From positions 1 to 50,846 of IMG/VR virus record IMGVR_UViG_3300018063_000007: 50,846 bases of DNA. One strand, 5' to 3'. The position numbers were made by a program, and so were the translations under genes. This DNA is from a virus. How positions within the stretch are numbered: position 1 is the stretch's first letter; every line of letters begins with the position of its first letter. Positions 20,277 through 29,275 of this stretch are shown one piece after another. Under the pieces are notes generated by a model that saw only the letters and a list, made by a program, of their open reading frames with translations, did not search any database and was not told the origin of the DNA.

Positions 20277-23200
20277 TTAACGCACGCTAGGGTGGGCGCG
20301 CGGCTTCGCTGGTTTGGGCTGGCCAGCGACCTTCTTCCGCGCAGCCTGTAACGTCTGCATGATCTTGCGGCGCTCCTCGGGGCTTGCATCCCGCCAAATG
20401 GTGTTGAGGATTTGTGAGGTCTTGCCACTCTCGGTTGCGCGTTGCTGCTTCGTAGGACGCTCGATGAACGCCAACGGCGGCTCGATGGGCGCAGCAAGTG
20501 TACGCACGAGGCTAAACGGACGTTGAATTTGACGCTGGGTCGTCGAGTCCTTGCGATAAGCGTCATCAGGATCAAGGATCTGATCTAATAACGTAGAGTC
20601 GTCTCGCTTCACACGCCCACCAGCCACGATGTCTGAAGTCATCTTGTAAGGCCAGAAGTTCATCAAGAAGTTGTCGACTGGGTTCTGTCGGGCCATGCTT
20701 GGCACAAACCCCCCAGTCTTCGGGTCGAACTCCTGTCCCTCATGAGTAGTAAGCCTACCACGTACGCGCTGAAAGCGAAAGAGGTCGACGCCCAAGACGG
20801 TTTCGATGGCGGTGGAGAGCACGGGGTCGAGTTGGTTAATGAGGTCGGCACCGGGGTCGTTGGAGCTAAGTACCGACGACGGGTCTGGACCGCGAGTGTT
20901 GAACATGCGAAGGACTTGCTGGCCGTCTGGGCCTTCAACGACATCAACGGGGATGGAGTCTTGCAGCCAGTGAGGGATGTCGCGCGACTCGAAGCCCCAC
21001 ACGTCGAGTTGGTCATTTAGGTCTTCACGGGCCATCTGGGCGAGCGTGCGAATGGTCTTTGCCGCGATAGGCTGCTCGAACGGAAACCGCCACGTCATCT
21101 TCACGGCGTGCTTCCAGAAGGCGTGAAACGGCATCACTGAGCGCAGGATGCGCCTACTGTGGGGGTCTTGTTTGCGGTAGTTGGCGTGTGTGTCGTTCAT
21201 GAATTTGAGGGCGGCGTCCCAGTCGTCTTGTTTCATGGTGGCCTGGGCGCCCATCTTGTAGAGGTCGTCGATGCGCTCAGCCTGGTCCATGAAGTTGAGG
21301 AAGCTGCGCCCGGTAGCCTTCATGTTCGCTTTAGCGTTCTTTTCGAGTTTGTAGATAGCGGCGACGGAGCGAAAGAAAGCGTCGGTGTCGGTGTTGAACT
21401 GGGCGGCGGCGGCGCCTACGCGGCCAATAAAGCGCTTGGCTGGGTTACGAGACGCCTTGAAACGCGCTGCGACGTTGCGTGTACCCTCGGTGAATGCTTT
21501 CTCAACCATGCCGCCCTGCGCCACGCCAGGGAGTTTGCGAATAGCAGAGAGTTGGCGCCCACGTTCGCCAAACCACCCAAAGTGGTCGTAGGCAACACCT
21601 TGGAAGGCTTTGAAGTGCGCGCTGTACGTTGCTGGGTTAAGCGGGTGGATACCAGCCATTGCGTTGAATGTTGCGCCGCCGATGAGGTTGTTACGGAGCC
21701 ACGCCGGGCGCAAGGGGAGCGTGATGAAGCGCCAGTTGTCACTGAGGTTGTCCCATAACCGCATGAGCCCACTCGTTGGCTTGAACCGTTGGGTCATGTG
21801 TTCGTGGACGATTTCGGCGGCCTCACGAGGGACCGCCCATGTCTCGCCCTTTCGGACGCCCATCGTGCGAGGCGCGCGAGCAGAGGCGTTGTCGAGCAGC
21901 TTGTCGAATCGCGCGACGCTCGCAGCTTCGTCACCAGCGTCTACACGCTTGCGCATGCCGTCGAACAGCGTGTCAAGTTCGTGGGAGAGCGTATACATCT
22001 GGTAACGCCCATTTGGGTGGAGGAACTGATGGGTAGCTTGCTCACCAGTCTTGGCGTCACCAGCGAAACGCTTGTCCTTCGCAAGTTCAGTGAAACGCGC
22101 CTTGTCGCGCGGAACCTTTTCACCACCATAGGCGTTGATGACATGGTTCATCACGTCAACGTAGTTCGCGTGGGAGGCGGCTTGCTCGTTCATGTTGAGC
22201 ATGGCACGTAGGAGGGGGTCGCCGAGTTTGCCCATCTCAGCCCGCACGAGCTTCTCGACCTGGGGGTTGCCACGCTCAAGGGCGGTTTGGAGCTTCTCTT
22301 GAAGGCGACGAAGGGGTTCGTGAGGCTCTAACACCTCAAGGACGCCGGCACGTTGAAGCGCCCCTCGGTTGTACTTCCACGGTTGTGCTTCGCGGAGTTT
22401 GCTTGACACTGCGCCGAAGGTCTGTTGCGCCTTCGTGAGCACCTCAGCAGAATGCGGTACGTAGAGGGCACCCTGCCCCCCAGCGAACTCGTTGAGAATC
22501 TCATGGGGGTCAATGCTGCCTTCGAGGATTTGCTGGATGCGATTCCCCGGCTTACCAGGGCCGGGAATGTCGGGCATTGGGTTTAGCCAATGTGCCTGCT
22601 CAACCGTTGTGGCAGCAAGCCCTTCGAGGCGCATCTTGTCGACGCCCTTGTTCCACTCAGCCTTCTTCGCGTCGTACACAGCGTCGCGGAGCGGTTGAGT
22701 ACGGCGGAGCAAGCGTTGCTCTTCAGCCTTCGCGAACTCAGTCTCATGTACTTCATCGAGACGCTGTTGACGTACGGCTGGGTCGGCGAACGCTGGGTCG
22801 GTGTCGATACGCCGAGCCTCCTGCAACACGCGCTCCTGGGCGATCGTCTCAGGGTGGAGATTGAGCGTTGTTTCTACACGAGTCTGGATCTGCTCCCACT
22901 CAGCCATATGCTGGGCCATGCGCTCGCCAAACTGGTCTAACTCGCCGCCAGTTGGGGGCATGAGTGACATTTTCCCCTGAGTGTAGGTTGGGAAGTAGGC
23001 GCGTTCCTCGGGTGACATGCGACCATAGAAGGCTTTGATGTCGGCATTGTTCTGGTTAATGATCGCTTCTTTGATGATGTCGGCGCGGTAGGTGGCTTCT
23101 TGGAGTTCGTTGCGTACCTCTTGCTGACGCATGTACGATGGGTACTTCGTACGCGCGATCGCTTGGCCACCTTTGTAGAGGGCGTTGATTGGGTCGAGGG

Positions 23201-23795
23201 AGGTGCTAGCGTTAACGACGGCTTCGCCGATTCTGCTGAGTTTGGCGATCTTGGCGGCGCTACCGGCTACTTTGAGCCCGAGCCCGGTGCCCGTCCCTAC
23301 GGTGGCGATGTCGGAGAGCGTGAGTAGTGGGTCGTCAAGTGTCCTTCTCGTCACAACGTCCCACACGCTCTCACCTTCGCGTGGGGTGTAGTCTTCGACG
23401 AACGCTTTACCTAGAAACTTGGTGGCGGCGGTGAGCGGCCCAAGGATTGGCCCACCAGGCTCAGAGATAAGCGCCTTGGCGCCGTGCTTGATGGTTTCGC
23501 GCCCAGCTTCGGTGAAGGGGAGAGTGATAAGACCGACGTAGCCTTGGGCGAGTTCGCCTAGATCGCCGAACGCACCTCGGCTAAACCGATCGAGGGTTCC
23601 TCGTGACTGAGGCACGAGCGTCTTAAGCGCTTCAATACGCGCTTCAGGCTCTATACGAGGGGCGAAACGTTCGCTCGCAGGGGCGGGACGGACAGGCGCA
23701 CCGGGGGCGGGCGCAGTCGCCTCTAAGCCTGCTTCAGTGTCTTCGTCGTCGTCTTCCTGACGCCGAAGAAGCTCCTCAATGTCTCGGAGTGGCAT
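20277..23795 (-). CDS. Large internal virion / DNA ejection protein (putative)
   Basis: 1172 residues. The N-terminus is acidic then Pro/Ala-rich; the rest is mainly helical, with long charged segments (~210-560) and a more hydrophobic region near LPLRPAWLRNNLIGGATFN (~690). Very large, helical, late proteins at the end of a short-tailed phage virion cluster are usually ejection proteins that enter the host with the DNA. No peptidase or lytic transglycosylase motif was seen. No good ribosome-binding site precedes ATG 23795. It is the last gene of the late block. Confidence 0.55.
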   Translation of the reverse strand: MPLRDIEELLRRQEDDDEDTEAGLEATAPAPGAPVRPAPASERFAPRIEPEARIEALKTLVPQSRGTLDRFSRGAFGDLGELAQGYVGLITLPFTEAGRETIKHGAKALISEPGGPILGPLTAATKFLGKAFVEDYTPREGESVWDVVTRRTLDDPLLTLSDIATVGTGTGLGLKVAGSAAKIAKLSRIGEAVVNASTSLDPINALYKGGQAIARTKYPSYMRQQEVRNELQEATYRADIIKEAIINQNNADIKAFYGRMSPEERAYFPTYTQGKMSLMPPTGGELDQFGERMAQHMAEWEQIQTRVETTLNLHPETIAQERVLQEARRIDTDPAFADPAVRQQRLDEVHETEFAKAEEQRLLRRTQPLRDAVYDAKKAEWNKGVDKMRLEGLAATTVEQAHWLNPMPDIPGPGKPGNRIQQILEGSIDPHEILNEFAGGQGALYVPHSAEVLTKAQQTFGAVSSKLREAQPWKYNRGALQRAGVLEVLEPHEPLRRLQEKLQTALERGNPQVEKLVRAEMGKLGDPLLRAMLNMNEQAASHANYVDVMNHVINAYGGEKVPRDKARFTELAKDKRFAGDAKTGEQATHQFLHPNGRYQMYTLSHELDTLFDGMRKRVDAGDEAASVARFDKLLDNASARAPRTMGVRKGETWAVPREAAEIVHEHMTQRFKPTSGLMRLWDNLSDNWRFITLPLRPAWLRNNLIGGATFNAMAGIHPLNPATYSAHFKAFQGVAYDHFGWFGERGRQLSAIRKLPGVAQGGMVEKAFTEGTRNVAARFKASRNPAKRFIGRVGAAAAQFNTDTDAFFRSVAAIYKLEKNAKANMKATGRSFLNFMDQAERIDDLYKMGAQATMKQDDWDAALKFMNDTHANYRKQDPHSRRILRSVMPFHAFWKHAVKMTWRFPFEQPIAAKTIRTLAQMAREDLNDQLDVWGFESRDIPHWLQDSIPVDVVEGPDGQQVLRMFNTRGPDPSSVLSSNDPGADLINQLDPVLSTAIETVLGVDLFRFQRVRGRLTTHEGQEFDPKTGGFVPSMARQNPVDNFLMNFWPYKMTSDIVAGGRVKRDDSTLLDQILDPDDAYRKDSTTQRQIQRPFSLVRTLAAPIEPPLAFIERPTKQQRATESGKTSQILNTIWRDASPEERRKIMQTLQAARKKVAGQPKPAKPRAHPSVR

Positions 23796-23801
23796 GCACG
23801 C

Positions 23802-24707
23802 TTAGCGTTGGAGGTATTGACGAAGCTGCTCGTCGTCCGACTCACCTTCGCCCGCACCAAACGCTAGTGAGCGTGACTCTAGCCGGCCGAGCAAATCTGC
23901 CTTATCAAGCATCTCCTTACGTTCACGTTCCTCGCGGGCCTGACGTTCTTCATCGAGTATCGTGTCCAAATCCACTTTCGCTTGCGCGGCCTCGGTAGAG
24001 GTTCGTTGGATGGTATGGCCAGGGATGTCCTTACCCAGCTTTTCAGGATTATACAAGCGCTTATAGGCTTGCTTCATGATGTAATCGTATGCCTGTTTGT
24101 TGATGCGCTTGTTAATTAAATCGCTGTGAACTTGCTCCTTCATGCTGAGAAAGCCTTCAAGAACGCCTTTGTCAAGGTAACGTTCTCCAACCTCGATAGC
24201 CTTAACGGCTTCGTTCTCCTTACGTTTAGCAGTTGCGGCTTTTGGGCTTGGCGCCAACTTCTTCAGCTTCGTCCGCGCAACCATGCGGCTGCGTTCGTCT
24301 TTAGGTGAGAGTAAGGCATTTTCGCCCATGAGCGCACTAGGATCTTCGACGAGTTGCCCTTCGCTGTCACGCATGCTCGACACGCCAGCGGCGGCTTCGA
24401 GGGATGCACGATGAATCTCTGCTGGGTCGTACTGTGGGAGCGTGGCCTTGCCAAACGGTGCGTTGGTAAACGTGCGTGTGTCGGCGCCAAGCATCTCCGA
24501 GAGGCGAGAGGCACCCTCCGTTAGAGGAGCCTTGGTAGGCTGCCCACTTTCATGTGATGGACGTGGTTGCTTACCCGGTCCGATCCAGCCCTCCTCCTCA
24601 ACATTCCCAAGCAACTCGGCTTCAGAGGAGCCAGGGCGGATGATGCGGCCTTCTTGAGTAAGAAAACGATTGCCGCTAGGGATAGCGACGAGTGGTTTAC
24701 GAGCCAT
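23802..24707 (-). CDS. Hydrophilic late protein, putative internal virion component
   Basis: 301 residues with GGAG before the ATG. It is rich in Lys, Glu and Ala. The C-terminal third is a likely coiled coil (LDEERQAREERERKEMLDKA). It is directly upstream of the 1172-residue protein with a 6-base gap, so a shared virion role is plausible. Confidence 0.5.
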   Translation of the reverse strand: MARKPLVAIPSGNRFLTQEGRIIRPGSSEAELLGNVEEEGWIGPGKQPRPSHESGQPTKAPLTEGASRLSEMLGADTRTFTNAPFGKATLPQYDPAEIHRASLEAAAGVSSMRDSEGQLVEDPSALMGENALLSPKDERSRMVARTKLKKLAPSPKAATAKRKENEAVKAIEVGERYLDKGVLEGFLSMKEQVHSDLINKRINKQAYDYIMKQAYKRLYNPEKLGKDIPGHTIQRTSTEAAQAKVDLDTILDEERQAREERERKEMLDKADLLGRLESRSLAFGAGEGESDDEQLRQYLQR

Positions 24708-25209
24708 TTAACTTCTCCAAATGTCCGATCATAGCGTTTGCACCGCCCTCGGCGAACATTCTAGCTTCATCCTCACGACGCACAACCAAGCCTGCAAGGC
24801 GGCGCTTGCCCGCTAGCGTCCACCGTCGTAGTTCATAGGGGACCGCGCAACAAAATCCGGCGTTGAGTTTACTAAGGAGTGTAGCCCGGGAGAATGCCCC
24901 AACACCTACGTTGAACACAAATGATACGAGAGCGTCGAACTGGGCTTGGCGGATTGATGCACGTACGAGGCGATTGACAGCTTCTTCAGCAATCTCTAGA
25001 TCACTACGAAGCAGTTCAGCCGCTTCTGCCTCAGAGATGCCGTTGCTGAACGGCGCTTCACTGGCAAGATCGGTACCAACTTCTCCTTTATGCACGAGGT
25101 GCCCATAGCCTACAGTAGCATGTCCAGCAGCGTCATTGTAAAGCTGGGCACGAAACCCTTCATGTTGCGCGATGAACTTTACGCCGGTTTCGCTAGTGCG
25201 ACGTTGCAC
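24697..25209 (-). CDS. T4-type lysozyme (GH24 endolysin)
   Basis: 170 residues from GTG 25209 with AGGGG upstream. The catalytic triad is present with T4 spacing: E17 in QHEGF, D26 in YNDAAGH and T32 in ATVGYGH. Residues up to ~150 cover the normal GH24 domain. There is no signal peptide, so it needs a holin for release; small membrane proteins lie just upstream. It cleaves peptidoglycan at the end of infection. Confidence 0.9.
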   Translation of the reverse strand: MQRRTSETGVKFIAQHEGFRAQLYNDAAGHATVGYGHLVHKGEVGTDLASEAPFSNGISEAEAAELLRSDLEIAEEAVNRLVRASIRQAQFDALVSFVFNVGVGAFSRATLLSKLNAGFCCAVPYELRRWTLAGKRRLAGLVVRREDEARMFAEGGANAMIGHLEKLNGS

Positions 25210-25406
25210 TAGAGCCCCTTGTACTCATCCTGCAACTGCCGCTTGCGCACGGGATCTTGCTCCTCAGAAATCTTGCGGAGCAAGTCTTGCTTATGCCGAT
25301 CGACGGTAGAGCCCATCGGACTGGGCATTTCCTTACGGAGCTTGTCGGCACGGGCCTTGAGGGCTGCTGTGGCACGAACCTGCTCCTCCTTGCTAACGCC
25401 GGCCAT
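25209..25406 (-). CDS. Small charged helical protein
   Basis: 65 residues from ATG 25406 (MAGVSKEEQVRATAAL), with GGGAAG upstream. It is highly charged and probably a single coiled coil. Its stop overlaps the lysozyme GTG (TAGTG). A late protein of unknown role. Confidence 0.6.
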   Translation of the reverse strand: MAGVSKEEQVRATAALKARADKLRKEMPSPMGSTVDRHKQDLLRKISEEQDPVRKRQLQDEYKGL

Positions 25407-25407
25407 G

Positions 25408-25596
25408 TTACTTCCGCCCGCCATACTGTGAGCCACCAGTAATGGCCTCTGTGTAGTCGTCCTCAGCCTCTACACCTGTCGCGCGTTCTGATAGTTGCTT
25501 GCGTCGACGCCGCTTAGCGGCATCTTCGGCCAAGGCACGTTTGCGCATGATAGAGGCTTCGTCGTCCTCAAAAGCCGGTCGTTGTTTGGCTGCCAT
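25408..25596 (-). CDS. Small basic/acidic protein
   Basis: 62 residues (MAAKQRPAFEDDEASIMRKR...). A basic block KRRRRKQ sits in the middle and the end is Gly-rich. GGAG lies upstream. The pattern resembles the small protein at 36529 (AFEDDEA versus AFEDFGA). The function is unknown. Confidence 0.55.
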   Translation of the reverse strand: MAAKQRPAFEDDEASIMRKRALAEDAAKRRRRKQLSERATGVEAEDDYTEAITGGSQYGGRK

Positions 25597-25599
25597 CGG

Positions 25600-25905
25600 C
25601 TACTCCGGCTTACCAGGGTCGAGCGCAACCACGGCATCCTGGATGAGTTTGTCGAGGATGCGCTTAGTCGCGGGGATACCATGTTCGCGCGCGAGTGTAG
25701 CTAGCGTCTCACGAACCCGCACCTTCTTGGTATCGCCTGGAAGCTCGACGCCTTCATAATTAGCAACGAGGCGCGCGGCTTCAGCTTCCAGCACAGCCAT
25801 ACCCACAGCACCAACTACGCTGAGGATGTTCGCCGCAGCTGCGCGAACGATGTCAGTGATACCCGAGTTGACGAACCACGCCTTGATTGTGCTGAAAAAG
25901 CTCAT
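25600..25905 (-). CDS. Late protein with amphipathic N-terminus
   Basis: 101 residues starting MSFFSTIKAWFVNSGITDIV, then an Ala/Val-rich segment (AAAANILSVVGAVGMAVLEA) that could associate with a membrane. The C-terminal half is charged and helical. It overlaps the holin-like gene by four bases, so a lysis role is possible. GGGAG lies upstream. Confidence 0.5.
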   Translation of the reverse strand: MSFFSTIKAWFVNSGITDIVRAAAANILSVVGAVGMAVLEAEAARLVANYEGVELPGDTKKVRVRETLATLAREHGIPATKRILDKLIQDAVVALDPGKPE

Positions 25906-26096
25906 TTGACAACTCCCTTTACAAAGCGCACGACATCTGAGGTCGTTTGCCCAGTGATGTAAACTCCGCTGATGACGGTGATGAAATCGAGGTACTTGCT
26001 TGCTGTCACCCCATCCGTGATATACTGACAGGCGACGAAACCAGCCCCTAACGACGCGATAAAGCTCAGGAACCGCTTGCCAATGATGTCGAGCAT
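25902..26096 (-). CDS. Putative holin
   Basis: 64 residues with two hydrophobic segments (FLSFIASLGAGFVACQY and FITVISGVYITG) and a basic C-terminus. Size and topology fit a small class II holin, which forms membrane holes to release the lysozyme encoded about 700 bases downstream. There is no other evidence. Confidence 0.5.
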   Translation of the reverse strand: MLDIIGKRFLSFIASLGAGFVACQYITDGVTASKYLDFITVISGVYITGQTTSDVVRFVKGVVK

Positions 26097-26104
26097 CTAC
26101 GTCG

Positions 26105-26121
26105 TTCTATCAGAAATAGAA
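26105..26121 (-). other. Small inverted repeat between lysis genes
   Basis: TTCTAT (26105-26110) pairs with ATAGAA (26116-26121) around five bases, in the 53-base gap before the holin-like gene. It is AT-rich and weak. Confidence 0.3.
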
Positions 26122-26149
26122 TGGTGTATCAAGTCTGCTAGGAGCTAGC

Positions 26150-26401
26150 CTACCTCTTTGTAATACTTGACGCAAGCTTCCCCTCGATCTGACCGAGGGA
26201 GCGGTTGATCTCCCCAAGTTGTGCTATCATCTTGTCCTGCCCGTCTGCCATACGCTCGATACGAAGGAGGAGTTCGAGGGAGCGCTGCTCAACCGTGGCG
26301 ATACGGGCCTCGTTTTGAAGGGTGACGCGGCAGGTAGCGCCCCCGAGCGCGAGGGCGACGACGACGGCGGAGTTGATGAGGATTTGAGTCCAGGTGTTCA
26401 T
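26150..26401 (-). CDS. Membrane-anchored coiled-coil protein, possible inner spanin
   Basis: 83 residues from ATG 26401 (ATGA overlap). An N-terminal span (ILINSAVVVALALGGATC) is followed by a coiled coil (IATVEQRSLELLLRIERMAD...). One membrane anchor plus periplasmic coiled coil is the inner-spanin layout; a typical outer spanin is not nested in it. An XhlA-like protein would have the opposite order. It lies within the lysis cluster. Confidence 0.45.
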   Translation of the reverse strand: MNTWTQILINSAVVVALALGGATCRVTLQNEARIATVEQRSLELLLRIERMADGQDKMIAQLGEINRSLGQIEGKLASSITKR

Positions 26402-26826
26402 GGTATGAGTGTGAGCAAGGAACAATCTTCAGCAAGGAGCGTTCCACCCCCTTCGTCGTATTCGGATACTTGAATGCAGACAGCGTGCGAGCCAAGTTGG
26501 GAGCCCTGGTCAGTTACGACGATTGCACCAAAACGCTCTTTCTCTCCGGGGCCGAGCATGAATGTTTGATAAGGAAACGTCGTTCCATTTAACCATATGT
26601 CGGAATCGTTGGGAGCAACATTAGCAGCGACGAAGAAGGTACGTGTGAAGTTACAGCTAGGAGCGTCGTGGTTGATAAGGCGTACTTCAAATGGTACTTG
26701 CTCCCCAATCGCGGCAACCTCGGTGCCAGGAGTGATAGCGAGACCGGGGGTGCGCTCAACGCAGGCACGGGCCTGGGCAGTAGTAGTAAGGACGGCGAGC
26801 ACAAGGATTGTGACGAATGGTTTCAT
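26398..26826 (-). CDS. Exported Ig-like domain protein
   Basis: 142 residues with AGGAGG before ATG. Signal peptide MKPFVTILVLAVLTTTAQA, then a beta-sandwich domain with the NHDAPSCNFTRTFF signature (N.D...C...F) shared with the domain fused in 9118-9915 (NRDQAGCPAHTF). Such domains occur in secreted bacterial proteins. It follows the two giant exported proteins in the late block and may work with them at the cell surface. The role is not known. Confidence 0.65.
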   Translation of the reverse strand: MKPFVTILVLAVLTTTAQARACVERTPGLAITPGTEVAAIGEQVPFEVRLINHDAPSCNFTRTFFVAANVAPNDSDIWLNGTTFPYQTFMLGPGEKERFGAIVVTDQGSQLGSHAVCIQVSEYDEGGGTLLAEDCSLLTLIP

Positions 26827-26842
26827 GTGAACCTCCTACTGT

Positions 26843-29275
26843 TCATGGTTTACCCTCCATTGTGACAGTAATGCGGCCCGCAGCTGCTAGCGTTCCGCTC
26901 AGATCATACTTCAGACTCATGCACGCACCCGCAGGGACACTGACAGCAACGTCGGACCAACAGGCAGACTTTGCGGTAACGGTCACGAGGGTTGAGGTTG
27001 TACTGGTGCTGGAGGCATACGCTGCCACGCAGTCCTGCCCTACGGTCGGAGCCGCCGTCGAGTACGAAAGTGTAATCGTTGCTGTGATCCCACTGTCCAT
27101 CGCCGTGTCGAACGCTGTGCAGCCCGAGAGTTTGCCGATTGCGCTCCCGGTGACCCAACTGCTTGCGTTGTCGGTAAGGTCAGGGGTTACCGCCGTACCC
27201 ATGAAGAAGTCGGTAGTGAAATTGCCGCTCTCGCCGTACCACACCATGCCCCCGGCGGTGAAGGGGGAGCCAGTATCTGTGCTGCACGCAAGCCCCATGT
27301 TCTGCCCACCGGAATTTGCTGGGCTGCTTATCGCGTCCATCTGGAGTTGGAAGCATCTCCCGGCGGGGATTGCCGCTGCGGTTTGGGCGAACGTACAGTT
27401 ATTGATCGCGCTGGTTACCGTGCAACTAGCGAGCGTCGAGTAGCTCAGATCTGTGCAGTCTTGGCTGCTCGTAAGGGCCGCCGTAGACCCCAACAGATTG
27501 TAGACCCAGCTTGCTGCCCCACCTGGCACAGCGTCTACAATGAGCATCCCTTTGCATGTTTGGATGCTTGTAGGCGAAATCCAGAAGGTTTGGTCCGTGG
27601 CTGTCGCCGCATTGTGCGGACCAAAGAACCGATCTGCCGTGAGGCCAGTTGGTTGGGCCCCGTTGAACGTCATTTCCCCGTCTGTGGGAGAGGATGTAGT
27701 TATGCAGTCTATAGAGTAGTTAAGGTCCCCAGGAGACATTGGGGTAGTAACTGGAGTAAACCGCAAAGTCATACAGGTATTCGCGGCGGCATTGCCGGTA
27801 AGCGTTGCAGTGCCAGTGAGGTGGCGGTTCGTTAGGGCTATCGACCCGACGTTTGCTACCTCCATTGAGGCGAGGTTCCCAACACAATCTGTTGTTGTCC
27901 CAAACGCCGTATTCTCGTAGAGAAGGTCGACAGTCCAACTACCAGTAGTTGGGGCGCTAAGCAGCGCTATATCTACAACACAGGAGGATAGCGTTTCGGT
28001 TGTGACTACGTACGCAGCTTCCGTAGAGCCGCCTGCGATACAGCCGTCGAGATTATTCCCCTGTCCACAATGAAACGTGGCCGTGCTCCCACTTCCGTAG
28101 TTGCTCGCAAAGTTTGCTCCACCGTCTGGTGTCGAGGTTGCGGTGGGGGTAGGCGTGGTAGTGGGGGTCGCGGTAGCAGTGCGGGTAGCTGTGAGAGTGG
28201 GTGTGGGAGTTGGAGTGCGCGTCGCGGTGGGGGTGGGAGTTTGCGTAGGTGTTGCTGTTAACGTCGGGGTCGGGGTCGGCGTAGTAGTTGGGGTTGCCGT
28301 TGGTGTTGTCGCGCAGAAGATGTCGCCTTCGGCATCTGTAAGGAGAGCGGAGGAGCAGTTAGGCTTTTGTATGAGGCGTACTTGGGGAATAGTGCCGGTA
28401 CCACCGTCTGAATGAAGTAACAAAGCCCCAAGTGGCGTACCACCCGCACCGGACACGCCAACATTAAATTGTATCCTTCCTGGAAGATCAGTGCCGCTTG
28501 GTGCCGCATCAGCAAAAGTCTCAATCGTTATGCCGAGACTTTCAAATAAACCGTTTTTCCCTAAGAACGCGATTGCTCCTAAGCTATCATTAACCGCAAC
28601 TGATGTTGGGCTCGCGCTTGTTCCTCTAGCCCGGAAGAAATGTATTTGCCCGTTTGTAACCCCAAACGCAGACAGTTTATGTATTAAGCTTGTACCCTCC
28701 GACTGGAGCCTAAGTTCAGCATTACCTCCGCTTGTGTCTACGACCCCCAACACATTCGTAGCCTTATTATATGTTAACACCCCCGTATCCGTCCCAAGCA
28801 CCCCTCCATCGTTGAAGATTACGTCCTGGTCGGCGGGTGGGACGCAGATGAGGCACGGGGCGCTGCTCGGCCCTGTCGCCGTGGGGGTAGGCGTTGGCGT
28901 GAGCGTGGGAGTAGGCGACACAGTTACCGTGGGCGTGGGAGTTACCGTGGCCGTGGGAGTCGGGAGCGCAGCGACACACGGCGTGCAGATAAGGTCCCCC
29001 GTCGCCTCAATCCCCACCGCGCACGTCCCTGGGGCGCAGTCGGTAGGGTCGAAACAGAGTTCGTTCGCGCACTGGTGCTGGTGGCAGAGCGGGGCGTCTG
29101 CCGCCCCACCTATGCATAATCCCCACTTGAATATGTTGCCGTCGTCAATAGGGCACTCGCCGAGTTGTGGAGGGTCGTCAGGAGCGAAAATCTCATGGGG
29201 GATGATAGACTCTTGAGCAAACGCCCGCCCAGCGGCAGCGAACAGCAACAAAAGTATCAGTACGAGCTTGGTCAT
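26843..29275 (-). CDS. Exported modular protein with fibre-like domain and three Cys-rich repeat domains
   Basis: 810 residues. Signal peptide 1-20 ([17 protein letters not shown]); Cys-rich segment 40-100 with 10 cysteines; Thr-Pro linker 104-135; a beta-rich domain 146-305 of the type seen in phage tail fibres (TYNKATN..., [25 protein letters not shown]); linker 323-384; then three related beta domains (385-533, 534-683, 684-810) with motifs such as SW.V.LLYE/LGSTA, DC and C...L. The same domain occurs six times in the gene before it. A signal peptide on a fibre-like phage protein is unusual. It could be a host-surface protein or a virion appendage. Confidence 0.7.
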   Translation of the reverse strand: MTKLVLILLLLFAAAGRAFAQESIIPHEIFAPDDPPQLGECPIDDGNIFKWGLCIGGAADAPLCHQHQCANELCFDPTDCAPGTCAVGIEATGDLICTPCVAALPTPTATVTPTPTVTVSPTPTLTPTPTPTATGPSSAPCLICVPPADQDVIFNDGGVLGTDTGVLTYNKATNVLGVVDTSGGNAELRLQSEGTSLIHKLSAFGVTNGQIHFFRARGTSASPTSVAVNDSLGAIAFLGKNGLFESLGITIETFADAAPSGTDLPGRIQFNVGVSGAGGTPLGALLLHSDGGTGTIPQVRLIQKPNCSSALLTDAEGDIFCATTPTATPTTTPTPTPTLTATPTQTPTPTATRTPTPTPTLTATRTATATPTTTPTPTATSTPDGGANFASNYGSGSTATFHCGQGNNLDGCIAGGSTEAAYVVTTETLSSCVVDIALLSAPTTGSWTVDLLYENTAFGTTTDCVGNLASMEVANVGSIALTNRHLTGTATLTGNAAANTCMTLRFTPVTTPMSPGDLNYSIDCITTSSPTDGEMTFNGAQPTGLTADRFFGPHNAATATDQTFWISPTSIQTCKGMLIVDAVPGGAASWVYNLLGSTAALTSSQDCTDLSYSTLASCTVTSAINNCTFAQTAAAIPAGRCFQLQMDAISSPANSGGQNMGLACSTDTGSPFTAGGMVWYGESGNFTTDFFMGTAVTPDLTDNASSWVTGSAIGKLSGCTAFDTAMDSGITATITLSYSTAAPTVGQDCVAAYASSTSTTSTLVTVTAKSACWSDVAVSVPAGACMSLKYDLSGTLAAAGRITVTMEGKP
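28124..28309 (-). repeat. Thr-Pro linker repeat (second linker of 810-residue protein)
   Basis: In-frame low-complexity DNA coding for about 62 residues of TPT/TAT/TRT units between the fibre-like domain and the repeat triplet. Read on the other strand it gives spurious Val-Gly frames. Confidence 0.9.
28871..28966 (-). repeat. Thr-Pro linker repeat (first linker of 810-residue protein)
   Basis: Codes for about 32 residues of TPTPT/TVTVSPT type between the Cys-rich segment and the fibre-like domain. Confidence 0.9.
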
